Positions 25,969 to 36,300 of a DNA stretch of 64,000 nt are shown here, piece after piece (position 1 is the stretch's first letter; each line of letters begins with the position of its first letter). The notes under the pieces were generated by a model. The model had not been told where the DNA came from, searched no databases, and saw only the letters and a list, made by a program, of their open reading frames with translations. The stretch is from positions 3,157,752 to 3,221,751 of the forward strand of contig CM074809.1 of assembly GCA_037447605.1 (NCBI GenBank). The letters run 5' to 3'. Source of the stretch: Zygnema circumcarinatum (lineage: Eukaryota; Streptophyta; Zygnematophyceae; Zygnematales; Zygnemataceae). The translations under genes and the position numbers were made by a program.

Positions 25969-28165
25969 TCAGTGCAGAAGTAGGGGCACCCATTCCTTCT
26001 CTTCGTCTGTTTCTAGTGGAGTCCAGCCAAGCTCATCTCGGATGGCTTCTAGCCGACCTCGATTCTTCGGACCTACAAAAGAAGGAACACAACCTGAATA
26101 GTAAGTATCCTCAAACATAGTAACGACTAGTGAGCAGAAATAGACATATACAGACATATATAGTGGGGCGTATTGGGCACTCTGGCTATTTAAAAGTGAA
26201 CAGATATCAGGCATGAACCTGAGTTACCATTCTTTTAAAGGCGTGTCAGGAGGCAACTAAGCTCTAACCCCGGCCCATAGGAGCACTCAGCTGTTGCTTT
26301 TCACACGTCTAGCCTCTGCTCGAGTGCAAGCAAGGCTTATTCTTAATTGCATCGCCCTGGACATCAGCACTCACCGTTGATGCAACCTTTCCACCAGCAG
26401 AATGGAGGGTCTGGGACTTCTTTACGGGACACCGAGCGAAAGCAAACTATGCGTCCCCTCTGCAAACCTCCCACGACATTGTCTTGTGAAATTTTGTTCG
26501 CTACTCATAAATCACCCGTCCCGCGACCTCACAAGCTTGGCAGCTTCCATCTGCTGCACTTTGCTATTGAACCTGACCTCCGAGTAAGAACGAGTGACAA
26601 CACATGATGATCAATATTTGTCAGAAAAGACGCGCCCTCTCTCGGCCTCTCGCTGGCATCCAAACTGCCCACAGAAAGCTAGTGCAAGAGTGACAGTATG
26701 AACCACTCACGCTGAACAGGAATTCCAAATCATCAGTGTCAGCCGGCCCATTATACTCAAGTGCAGCGTATATATACTTTTCTCCATCTTCTGCAAGGAC
26801 CTGCCCACCCTGTTTCACCGTTCACCCAAGTCCATACCATCAATATCACCATCACGGACCAGTCCTTGGCCCAGCTTGCAATCAATTTGGAGTCTCCAAA
26901 CACGCACATGAAATGCTGCAACGAGAACACGCCTTAGTGAACGTTGAACGAGTAAGGAAACGAGTGTGACAAGTGCTTTACGTGCCTTAAGCTAAAATTC
27001 AACAATTTTGTAGTTGGCCGTCGCTCAATTTTAACAGTGAAACATTGGATACTAAGTTCTAAGGAAAAAAAAAAAAAACTTTCAGGCTTACATTCTCAAC
27101 CGGTTTGACTTCCTTTGTGGCAAGCCTTATCACAATATCTTAGACGTTGTACAGGAAAATCACCATGCGGATGAGAGTGGTGCGGAGACTCGTATATGCG
27201 ACCTTCTGATCTCCAAAATACTGCAAAACCTCGTTCCCTTATGATTTGATTAGACCTCCCAAACTGTGAACATGTTTAGTGAGCAATGCATGCCGGTGCG
27301 GCTGCAGCCCATCACCTAGATAGTCACGACAAACTGAGCGCGAAACTGCCTGCAATCGCAATGCATCACCCTTTGGCGCTTGATTCTGCTGCAGTGAACA
27401 TGGGCAGGAAGTACATTAAAAAAAAACCGCTACTTGATTCTGCTGCAGTGAACATGGGCAGGAAGTACATTAAAAAAAAAACCGCTTCTGTACGTGTTTT
27501 TCTGGTGCATTTTGGTGGTTACATCATGAGTTCAGTTCAACATCATCAGTTCTGGCACCAAAAAAAGCCACTTATTGACGAACTCGTACCGTCCAGGGTG
27601 CCATGAAACGGCTTGGGCTCTGAAATGCAGAGGTTGACACGCATGGGCTACTTCCAGAGCAGCCACGAAGCTTTCCCTTCACAAGGCCAGTGGTACCTTC
27701 TGCAGAAAAATTGCCCTTAGAGTTGTCTGCGATTAGAAATAATTCGTCCGTAGAGTTGCTTGATCGTCGACCAGATAAATCATTACCTCTACCAGATAAT
27801 AGCGATTCATCCGAAGTTGCATGATATACTTGAGTTTCCTCAACTGCATGCGCGTGATGAACATCTAGCGGTGCTACAAAGAGCAACAGTCCGAGAATGG
27901 GCGAAACACAACGAGCGTGCGATGCGATATCTTCTTCAACTCGAGTATCTTCTTTGTTACAAGCCTTTATGTGAGTTTGTACGACAGACTGCCGCCTTAT
28001 GCTCCATGCGATTGAGGAGCTTAAAGTGGAATGAACTGGCAGCGCCAAGCACGGAGAGAGAGGACCCTTTCCTCCCGCAAGATGAGAAAGCCATGGCGGA
28101 AAGGCTGACTGCAACAGCCCCGCATTGGGGCTCAGCCAAGCGAGGCAGCAGGCGGCAGCAGGCAT
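25969..28165 (-). CDS. Plastid lumenal DUF1499 domain protein
   Basis: Minus-strand exons 27590-28165, 27164-27220, 26711-26800, 26375-26459, 25969-26093; 310 residues, phases consistent. Residues 1-~90 look like a bipartite thylakoid-lumen targeting sequence: an Arg/Ser-rich transit region and then a hydrophobic stretch with PILGLLLFVAPLDV ending in AHA, a plausible signal-peptidase site. The DUF1499 signature follows: GCSGSSPCVSTSAFQSPSRF and APW, then QKVAYTSLR, YIYAALEY, DTDDLEFLF, IVCFRSVSRK and NRGRLEAIRDELGW. DUF1499 has no known reaction; plant members are predicted lumenal. A 54-base tandem duplication sits in intron 1. The assignment rests on pattern recognition of the family and has not been checked by search. 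Confidence 0.75.
27379..27486 (-). repeat. 54-base tandem duplication in intron
   Basis: Two adjacent copies, 27379-27432 and 27433-27486, nearly identical, each opening CTTGATTCTGCTGCAG on the plus strand and ending in an A-run and CCGCT. They lie in intron 1 of the DUF1499 gene. Confidence 0.75.
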
Positions 28166-28222
28166 AGCGCTGAAACCCTCTCTAAGGAGGAGAGCCCGTC
28201 GTCTTCAATGGTCGGGCATCCC

Positions 28223-28276
28223 CCAATGGCGGTCCGCCACGTTTGCAAATTCGATGAGGTGGCGCGTCGCCATTGG
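28223..28276. promoter_or_regulatory. Inverted CCAATGGCG pair upstream of the DUF1499 gene
   Basis: CCAATGGCG at 28223-28231 and CGCCATTGG at 28268-28276 are exact inverted copies with CCAAT cores, 58-111 bases upstream of the start codon at 28165. TTTGCAAA-like motifs lie between and just after them. A role as a CCAAT promoter pair is inferred. Confidence 0.45.
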
Positions 28277-29717
28277 ACGACGCCCACCGTCAAAATTTGC
28301 AATGGAGAAGGGTCCGCCCAGGTGCCTTTTAGAAAGGTCATATTTATGGCTCCTCTCTCTGTACTCTCTCATCATAAGAAGGGCTCTTCTTCGCTTCTTG
28401 TAGCTCTTGCAGTCTCCGCCATCATCCAAGTCTTCAATGAATGCTGTTTCTGCCGAGCGGCAGACTGTCCAAGAGTAATGTTTCTTGACAGTATTCGATC
28501 GGCCGGCCAGTCAATATTGGTGGATGACTGAGCACAACTGAAGAAAAGTTGAGCCTCAAGGGGCCACAGGACCCATCCATAGGCACATGCGCATGATACG
28601 GTAATCCAGCAGTGCTTAACAGAGGTTGGTTTTTCTCGTTCAAACCATACGCAAGATGCATAACGAGCACATCTCAGTGCAGTCGCCTTCCATTCGTTCT
28701 AAATGTGCGCAGTTTTCACTTTCGAACAAGTGAGCAATTGCGCCATGTGCTTTGCTCACTCTGGTCCTATGTTGATATTGGATGTCTGGAGAAAGGTAGT
28801 AAAGAAGAAGGGGGGCCTTGGAGAGGCATGGCACTTGTAATTTGTAAGCGATGTCCAAAGCTTCCGTGACCAACCATTGTTGTTGCAATGAAACAATTTT
28901 TCAATTCTGCGGTGGATTCAGGTAGCAAAGAGCGAAGGAGCAAGGAGCAAGAAAGCTAGGGGAATTGCACCACCCGTTTGCATGTAAAGGGAATAACCTG
29001 TTTCAAATTGAAGTCGATGGACACCATTTCTATTATGTCTCAAATCCTTGTTCAATATGTCCAGATATGCAGTGTCTGTCAGAGAATGTGGTCACACTGA
29101 AGCAGCACTGGCCGATCATCTCAGATCAATGTAAGCTGAAGGAAACACCCTCGCACATTTAAGCGTAATGAAAAACGATTCTTGTGTTCGTAATGAAAAA
29201 CGATTCTTGTGCATCAAACACAAGAACAAATGTGCCAATTACATCAGAAGTCTTGGAATAGACTGCAAAACCTTGAAATTCATCGACTGCTCGAAATAAA
29301 AAACTCATGTCAAGCACCTCTCAAGGCTCTTGTTGCCAAAGGCAAAGGAGGAAACATTGAATCCAAAAAATGATTTCAGCAATGAAACGGATGAGCAGCA
29401 GACTAAGGAGGCTTTTATTTGAAAGAAGTACAAAAACTATTTGAACGTACAAAATGTCTGCAGTATGTGAGCCGAATGACCTCCAAACATCGAATTATCA
29501 AAAAAGGTTCCAAAAAACTATACAAAAAAAAAAAAATTGCGAGGAAAAACACTACGAAAACTCTATGTAGGACACAGTCCAATAGCAGCCCTGCAAGAAG
29601 TCATAGTCTCCAGTGTCCGTACTGGAATCTACCTACTGCTGCGCATCTTACTGGTCCTTTTTCCGATTTCCTTTATCTTGCCTCGTCCAACCGGGGATTC
29701 AAATGTTTCAAGACCCC
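28277..29717. other. Intergenic stretch without a recognised gene
   Basis: Several short open frames exist on both strands but none shows family resemblance or splice logic. A repeated AATGAAAAACGATTCTTGTG unit occurs twice at about 29167-29210. Confidence 0.5.
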
Positions 29718-30590
29718 TCACTGTCCTCTCTCCGTGCTATCCTCAACATTTGCATCATAGCCGGGGTACTTCTTCCACTTCTTGTGCTTCTTCCACCCAT
29801 AGCCATCATCCCGCTCCTGACTCTCATCTGCCATTCCCTCACTGTCCACTCCCTCCGTGCTATCCTCAACATTTGCATCATAGCCGGGGTACTTCTTCCA
29901 CTTCTTGTGCTTCTTGTGCTTCTTCCACCCATAGCCATCATCCAGCTCCTGACTGCCATCTACCAACCCCTCACTGTCCTCTCTCTCCGTGCTATCCTCA
30001 ACATTTGCATCATAGCCGGGGTACTTCTTCCACTTCTTGTGCTTCTTGTGCTTCTTCCACCCATAGCCATCATCCAGCTCCTGACTCCCATCTGCCAGCC
30101 CCTCACTGTCCTCTCTCTCCGTGCTATCCTCAACATTTGCATCATAGCCGGGGTACTTCTTCCACTTCTTGTGCTTCCTGTGCTTCTTCCACCCATAGCC
30201 ATCCTCCAGCTCCTGACTCCCATCTGCCAGCCCCTCACTGTCCTCTCTCTCCGTGCTATCCTCAACATTTGCATCATAGCCGGGGTACTTCTTCCACTTC
30301 TTGTACTTCTTGTGCTTCTTCCACCCATAGCCATCATCCAGCTCCTGACTGCCATCTACCAACCCCTCACTGTCCTCTCTCTCCGTGCTATCCTCAACAT
30401 TTGCATCATAGCCGGGGTACTTCTTCCACTTCTTGTGCTTCTTGTGCTTCTTCCACCCATAGCCATCCTCCAGCTCCTGACTCCCATCTGCCAGCCCCTC
30501 ACTGTCCTCTCTCTCCGTGCTATCCTCAACATTTGCATCATAGCCGGGGTACTTCTTCCACTTCTTGTGTTTCTTCCACCCATAGCCATC
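29718..30590 (-). repeat. DNA tandem array, 132-bp unit, seven copies
   Basis: The landmark CCGGGGTACTTC (plus strand) recurs at 29761, 29884, 30016, 30148, 30280, 30412 and 30544, that is spacings of 123 and then five times 132. Unit copies differ at only a few positions, implying recent expansion or gene conversion. Because 132 is a multiple of three, long frames also stay open on the opposite strand. Confidence 0.95.
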
Positions 30591-30803
30591 GCTCCAAAAG
30601 CTGTCCTGGTTACCGCCTCCTCCATCTTCTCTGGCAAAACCGGTTGCAACATCGCGTCCACTTGTTCCATCCAGGACAGCCGCATGACCGCTGCCATCAT
30701 CCGCGGGAGCCATGCGTGCGGAAGCCAGCCATGTTCCCCACACTAGCGCAAACCCTAACACTGCAAGCGCTCGCAGAGCCGAGAGGCCATTGAACTTTCC
30801 CAT
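29718..30803 (-). CDS. Intronless secreted tandem-repeat protein (basic/acidic repeats), function unknown
   Basis: 361 residues in one uninterrupted frame. Residues 1-~30 form a secretory signal (hydrophobic core LAVLGFALVWGTWLA, then SAR). Residues 31-71 are Gly/Asp-rich. Residues 72-361 are seven repeats: unit 1 of 41, units 2-6 of 44, unit 7 of 29 residues. Each opens DGYGW, has a basic block KKHKKHKKWKK (shorter KKHKKWKK in units 1 and 7), then YPGYDANVEDSTERED and an acidic SEGLADGSQEL end. Units 3 and 4 vary at single positions (KKYKK, KHRK). Unit 7 ends early because two bases are missing from the GAGAGA run relative to other units, shifting frame into TGA. A TATAAAT box lies about 85 bases upstream. 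I recognise no family. Candidates are an extracellular-matrix or mineral-binding polyampholyte, or a multi-copy peptide precursor; neither is shown. Confidence 0.75.
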   Translation of the reverse strand: MGKFNGLSALRALAVLGFALVWGTWLASARMAPADDGSGHAAVLDGTSGRDVATGFAREDGGGGNQDSFWSDGYGWKKHKKWKKYPGYDANVEDSTEREDSEGLADGSQELEDGYGWKKHKKHKKWKKYPGYDANVEDSTEREDSEGLVDGSQELDDGYGWKKHKKYKKWKKYPGYDANVEDSTEREDSEGLADGSQELEDGYGWKKHRKHKKWKKYPGYDANVEDSTEREDSEGLADGSQELDDGYGWKKHKKHKKWKKYPGYDANVEDSTEREDSEGLVDGSQELDDGYGWKKHKKHKKWKKYPGYDANVEDSTEGVDSEGMADESQERDDGYGWKKHKKWKKYPGYDANVEDSTERGQ

Positions 30804-30885
30804 TAATCCGAATCCCCTCCCTTTGCAGCCAGACCTCTTCCAAGCTCACCAGCTAAATCCTGCTTTAGGCTCTTCGGCCCATGAA

Positions 30886-30892
30886 ATTTATA
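30886..30892 (-). promoter_or_regulatory. TATA box of the repeat-protein gene
   Basis: TATAAAT on the minus strand, 83-89 bases upstream of the start codon at 30803. Confidence 0.5.
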
Positions 30893-31600
30893 GCTTGCCT
30901 ACCAGCTCTTCTAACACTTGGTCAAAGTTTGACCGCCATGCAAGACACCGCCTCCGTAGCTTTCGTGTCCCCCGAACTCTGACATGCAGCCCCTTGCTTT
31001 AACCGCGTTTTCCAATGCAATCTATGGCTTGCCTCGCTCACCGTCAACACACGGTCAAAGTTGGACACCATCCACCAGACTGCCTTCGCTGCTTTCGTGT
31101 CTACGTTGACCCGCTGCATGGCTTTGCATGGCTGCGTCCCGGTCGAGTCGACCCTCACCAACGATGCCATTGACAGTCTCCTGCAATCCATGGCTGCTAT
31201 GCAGCAATGCTCCGGGGACAAGCCCAGTGTTGGATAAATGGTCAAAGTCAGACCGCAGCTTTCTTCAGTAACCGCATGGCTTCGCACTGGTCCAACCTCG
31301 GTAACTCCTTTGCAGCAATGGCGGCGACAGCCTCCCTGTCTTCCCAGCCCATCCAATCCCAGCCCATGCAACACCTTCACCTGGGCCTCTCCGTCACTCT
31401 GAGAGCAGAGGGCCTCCGTGGTCAAAGCCTCCTCCAGACGACATCGCCGTCCTTGAAAGCTCAGCAAGCTTTGAAGAGTACTACAAAGCTTGAGCTCTTT
31501 CGCTTCCATGACTCCATCTCCCTCACAGAATGAGGTATGAAATTTTGACGGTTTAAGTTGGGCCAGACGAGGCAGCAGACGCGCTGCCAATCTGAACCTC
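30893..31600 (+). pseudogene. Possible decayed repeat-coding stretch
   Basis: Three loosely similar plus-strand segments (about 30915-30990, 31045-31240, 31235-31530) each start with a GGTCAAAGT-like phrase and can be read as TRSKLDTIHQTAFAAFVS, SLLQSMAAMQQ and QTAAFFSNRMASH, but are broken by TGA and TAA stops between them. The helical, Ala/Gln/Met-rich character looks protein-derived. No family recognised; random composition cannot be excluded. Confidence 0.25.
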
Positions 31601-33051
31601 GCCAGATCTTCCCTTCACGCTGCTGTTGATGGGTGTCTTGAATCGATATCGTCAAACGGTATCCAAAAGCGCCCCCAATTATCGTGTAGGATAGCACAAT
31701 GTGAAGGCTCCTGGTGAAAAAACGCCAATGGTCATGAATGTATAATGTGTTATAGAATTTAATGTTCTCATGCCAATGTTCAACAAGGTGTAGATTATCG
31801 TACAGGGAAGATGTGGCATTGATCTCACGATGGCGATGATGCCATCAGATGCACATGGACAAAATCATCAGCATGGGGAACCACGACAAACTAACTGGTT
31901 GCAAAGGACATAAGCACAAAAGAAAAATGATAGGAGCGACGATCTACGCCTACGCGCAACAACGCAGCATAGTACACAATTTCATGTTCACTCCATGTGT
32001 TGCACAAATTTACGACAAGTACCATAAAACGGCGACAACAAACCGTTTCCACGGAGCTTGGAACGGAACTGGAAGAGTTTCTGCACAGCACGCAGCGTGT
32101 TCCACGCGTGCGATGTCGATTGGCGCACAAGATACGCAGTCAACGTGATTCCCACGAATCCCGCGATCTCCAGCAATTCACATGCCAGTCAACGGAGGCA
32201 CTCCGCCAATCGGTTGCTGCCACGTGCCCTAATTTGGCGACTTTCGTCGCTTCGTTTGTCGGCTACTGTTTATCGTAACATCGTCGACATATCGGATACG
32301 ACCGGCGAAATCTGCCGCCACCGGCCGTCAAAAACCTTAGCGCTTAACCAACGCGTTTGCCGGCCGGCGGCAAACTTCTCGCGGGCGCCTGCCGATACGC
32401 CGGTGATGCGGCGGGAAACAGTAGCGCCCCCAAACGACAAATTCCCCGCCCGGCCTTTCGTTTCCGTCCTGATTAACTGTCCAGCTGTATTACGAAATGG
32501 CGACTCCTGACTGGCCAAAAGGTACACGTTTGTCGGGCAGGGAAAGAGGTGCTTTCTGGGCGGTGTTACCTGTCACTATCTCCCCGAAATCCACACCCTC
32601 AGTTTGAACCTCGTGGCGAATCCATTTTGGCAGATTGAATAAACGGACGGCTGCGATGGCGATCCGGAGTCGCCCAATCGCCTCCTGTGATTGGCCGTTA
32701 TGAAATGCATGTGAACAGAAAAGGAAGCTCAGCTACTCCACGGCTGCGATCGATTAAATCGGACGGTTATCGTTTCGATCCGAAGGTCCTCCTTGACGTC
32801 TCGGGATTGGCTCTTGGTTCGTAGTTTATATTTTTATTTTTGCTTGCGAAAACTCTTCCTGCTTCTCTTAAGGATATAAGCGTGAGATTGGTTGCCAAGG
32901 CTTCTTGTCTCCCAGCGCTCGCAATTTCAGTCGAAGGAATTAGGTCATACTACTGACTGCTCTTGAAGCTTGCGTGATATACTGAGCAGCTCGAAGCTCT
33001 CAGAGCATTTGTTTTGCTTTTAAGGGCCAACGACTTCCATTCTTCGGAGCC
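31601..33051 (+). promoter_or_regulatory. Upstream region of histone H2A
   Basis: No gene recognised. The last 400 bases before the H2A start contain several ATTGG (CCAAT) motifs (for example near 32690, 32808 and 32890), a GACGTC at about 32793 and a GATATAAG TATA-like site at about 32873, consistent with a histone promoter. The stretch 32040-32480 is GC- and CpG-rich. Confidence 0.5.
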
Positions 33052-33610
33052 ATGTCGGGCCGTGGAAAGAGCTCTGGCAAGAAGGCAGTTTCGCGCTCAG
33101 CAAAGGCGGGACTGCAGTTCCCTGTTGGTCGTATAGCGCGGTTCTTAAAGGCTGGCAAGTACGCGACGCGTGTTGGAGCGGGGGCGCCTGTGTATCTTGC
33201 TGCTGTTCTAGAGTACCTTGCCGCGGAGGTATTCGCTTTTATTAACCCTTTTCGAGTTATAATCATATGAATAGATCTGTTGAACTTTTGCATTATCAAA
33301 TTGAAGTTTCCTTTCTCCCTGGAAACACTTGGAGGATGGTGTGTCTATATTGTTCTTACTAAGTTGTGAGCGTTTGCTGTGTTTTTGCTGTCAGGTTCTT
33401 GAGCTCGCCGGTAACGCTGCCCGTGACAATAAGAAGACCAGGATAGTCCCTCGGCATGTCCAACTTGCTGTCCGAAATGACGAGGAGCTCAGTAAGCTGT
33501 TGGGACAAGTAACAATTGCTTCTGGTGGTGTTCTGCCAAACATTCACTCCATTCTCTTGCCCAAAAAGTCAGGCGGCTCCGGTGCAGCTGCATCAGCAGC
33601 AGCGGAGTAG
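33052..33610 (+). CDS. Histone H2A
   Basis: Core nucleosome histone. Exons 33052-33228 and 33395-33610 give 130 residues: [38 protein letters not shown], acidic-patch region [41 protein letters not shown] and [18 protein letters not shown]. There is no SQEF tail of H2A.X and no H2A.Z or H2A.W signature, so it groups with canonical H2A although the single intron splits the helix-2 region (after LAAE), as in many plant H2A genes. The tail is [13 protein letters not shown], short and Ala/Ser-rich. A polyadenylation signal follows, suggesting a polyadenylated message. Confidence 0.98.
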
Positions 33611-33898
33611 GGCTAGTGGTTAGTTCCTCTAGCAGCTTGACTGCAAATGTCTGACAGTTTTGAACCGACAAGAGTTTTAGAGATGAAAAAGTTCAAAAGT
33701 TCAGTTTTTTGATGCTGGCCATGAATGGCAGGTTCTAATCCTTCAGAGATTAGATAGAGTGCTTCGAATTCTTTCTGTTTTTTTGCAATGCGTCCGGAAA
33801 GGCTCTAGGACTTGCTAGGCTTGAGGCTACTTAGAATGGCTTTAGGTATTTGTCCGTTTGTACAGTTCCGTTACTTTGTAACTAGAGATTAAGTAGAC

Positions 33899-33904
33899 AA
33901 TAAA
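33899..33904 (+). promoter_or_regulatory. Polyadenylation signal AATAAA
   Basis: AATAAA 289 bases after the H2A stop codon. Confidence 0.5.
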
Positions 33905-34642
33905 GTGGCCAAACTCTGTTGATGTTTCACCTGAAATAATACCTGATCGCATGCACTGCGTCGTTGATTGCTGTAAGTCGACATGCATATATTCCTTTTC
34001 TTGTCATTAAACTGGGAGTCGTTCTGTGTTCCTTCGAGCAATATATTGCTCCTAGATTAAACTGTCGTTTTCTTCGCTACAATTCAAGAGACACCCTACA
34101 AACATAAGCATTGGCCCAAATTCCCTCGACTGCCATGCCCAGCTGCAAACCACTATTGTGTTCCCCAGGGCATTTAGTTAGACATTCAAAATGAGAACCA
34201 ATTGCTGTGTTCACGATGTCTGAAAATTCATACAAACGGTCGTCTGAAGAAATTAAAGATCGTGTATCTCCCAACAACCGATCACTTTCCACACATCTAA
34301 CACATGAGGGCGCTACAGCCTGCAAACCCAAAAACAAATTACATGACGCACTAAACTATACAATACGTGGACATTGCCATTATTCAATCACTTACAGTTA
34401 ATCTACAGAAGTGGCGTTGCCATGCATGTGACTAGAAAGGGGGCTGCTAAGATCCAGACTGACAGTCCCACCGTCCTCCAGCACCTGTGAACTGGTGGTT
34501 TCAGTTTTACATCATTAGCTCGGAGGCCCCCGAAAGCCTGCACAGACGGTTGGCGATGTAAAACGGAAAGGTAAAATACATCACTTACAATACATAAACT
34601 CCTCAACCTGTACACCTACAAAAACTTCCTCATATTCAACTC
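33905..34642. other. Convergent intergenic space
   Basis: Between H2A (+) and the membrane-protein gene (-). Short open frames only; I see nothing supportable. Confidence 0.5.
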
Positions 34643-35361
34643 TCATTCTTGTCTCCAGAAAAAAATTGACGTAGTTAAAATTGTTACAACCAAAAGGCCC
34701 GCTAGTTGCCCGTTTGTCATGGCCGACTTCCATGAGTAGACTAAAATATGGCGGGCCAGCACTATCCCATCTTCGACCACAGAGCGATGAGGAAGCTCCT
34801 GCTTTCCAGAAAAAGAACGGAGCCAAATGTCTGCAGGAAAAATACGCAAGGAGCGTCCTGAAACGTTTTTCACAAACTGTTTTAAGATATCAACGCTTTT
34901 GGACTCGGAACTGCAGCGAGCCAAATGAAAGCAAAACAGATGCAGCAGATGTGCTGAACTTTTCTCGTACCGCGCAGGTTGTGAAAGATTCTCTTTCAGA
35001 AACAGCCCTTCCTCCTTCCTTCCGCCAGTCTTTCATCCTTTCCCTCTACAAGAAATGGCTTCATACCAAAAGCAAAGGCCGTGTACTTACTGGGAATGGA
35101 AAGTATGATAAGTGTAGTCCACGTCATGATCATCGCCGGGAGCAGCGTGAGGACAGAAGCAACGATAGCCACAGCTGCCACCTGACTCCCTAAAAATAGA
35201 GTTTTTCCAGCTTCCATCCATGGAGTCACACTCTCATTATACATGCGAGGATGCCGTAGCGTTGCGAGATAGGCGACAGATGAAATTGTCCACAAACAGC
35301 ATACAGCCAGAGAAAGGCCCACAGATAAAGCCAAAAATTTGCAAGAAACCTCAATCCACAT
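34643..35361 (-). CDS. Small multi-pass membrane protein, function unknown
   Basis: Minus-strand exons 35091-35361 and 34643-34830 join in phase to 152 residues. Hydrophobic segments: FLALSVGLSLAVCCLWT (TM1), QVAAVAIVASVLTLLP running into MIMTWTTLIILSI (TM2/TM3 or one long hairpin), and C-terminal LAGLLVVTILTTSIFFW (TM4). Between the last two is a soluble loop with SVVEDGIVLARHILVY. The start codon lies 5 bases after a good acceptor (TTTCCAG), so a 5' UTR intron or an extra coding exon upstream is likely. I do not recognise the family. Confidence 0.5.
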
Positions 35362-36300
35362 GACAACTGGAAATGAATCAACAGATGAGCTTCTCTGGCG
35401 CTACCTCTATCCAATAAAGTAGCAAAAATGCCACGTCGTCTAATGGCATAAAGAAGCGAAGCCCGAAAAAATACACACATATGGAATTCACATAAAATAA
35501 ATATGGAGGGCTGAGGAGCGGAAATAAGAGAGTGCGCGCGGTGAGACCCCCGTGCTTGAGCAGGCAGTCCGAGCAGCCATGGCCGACGCCGTGGAGCTGC
35601 CGAAGCAGCAGAAGACGGGAACAAGCCGCGGAGCAAATATCGTATCGAGATAGATCGGTGTCATCCCGATATAAGGGCCGACCCTTATGGCCCTGTACGG
35701 CCGTCCGTACTCAAACCCGTACGACACCAGGACTCGCAGTTCAGTGAGTCCACTTCAATCGAGCTGGAATCGCAGTACTGTACTGTACAGTACTGTACTG
35801 TACTGTACAGTAGATCCCGAGACCGACGTTGCCCAGCGAACGTAGATTTTCGGGTCCACCATGGATCCGCCGGAATTTCGGAGTCTACACTTCGCGCTTC
35901 AATCGGCGTCGATTGTTGCCCGTTGCGTGTTCTATGCGCCCAGTTTCACAAATCCAGTTACATTCCCCGTAGAACGGTCGTTTTGTGTCACAGGGAAAGG
36001 CCAGCTCCCGTCCCCAGTTCCACGTTTCTCGGTCTTCCTCCTTATGGCACTTTGTCAAATGAGAAGTCGCCACGTGTATAAAAGTATACCCGTGGCAGAT
36101 TCCTATTGGCAAATGGCCGACTCCCGAGTCCATTCAGGAGGAAGGCCTTAAAGGAGCCCATGGGAGTCCACTTTTCGTCTTTTTTTTTTTTTGGCCAAGT
36201 GAAGAATCACTGTACTCGCCATCCATCTTTCTCCTCCTGAGCGTTTTCTTGATAGTTATGTGATAGAGGCAGACATCATTCTGCGTCCTCCTCGTTCTTT
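35362..36300. promoter_or_regulatory. Divergent promoter region, membrane protein / HAD hydrolase
   Basis: Holds two GTAC-rich blocks (about 35690-35725 and 35774-35813). At about 35861 a 96-codon plus-strand frame opens but has no family resemblance. A CCACGTG-type G-box lies near 36070, followed by a TATAAA within GTGTATAAAAG at about 36074-36084, a plausible TATA box. A T-run is at about 36180. Confidence 0.45.
35774..35813. repeat. Near-palindromic GTACT array
   Basis: A 40-base run built only from GTACT/GTACA units (AGTACTGTACTGTACAG and so on), which is almost its own reverse complement and could form hairpins or a cruciform. It lies 413-452 bases upstream of the membrane-protein start. 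Confidence 0.8.

Noticed and set aside
29718-30590. Regularly spaced repeats resembling a CRISPR array
   Set aside because: Spacing is due to whole coding units that are themselves repeated; there are no unique spacers, and the genome is eukaryotic.
29537-30793. Plus-strand open frames of 418 and 377 codons across the repeat array
   Set aside because: They are shadows: the 132-bp unit is a multiple of three, so any frame free of stops in one unit stays open in all. The minus-strand frame has a start, signal peptide and TATA box.
30922-31590. 222-codon minus-strand open frame
   Set aside because: Composition is Cys/His/Arg-scattered with no family or splice logic; the opposite strand looks more protein-derived.
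35861-36151. 96-codon plus-strand open frame
   Set aside because: No similarity; lies in the divergent promoter upstream of the HAD gene with a G-box and TATA box inside it.
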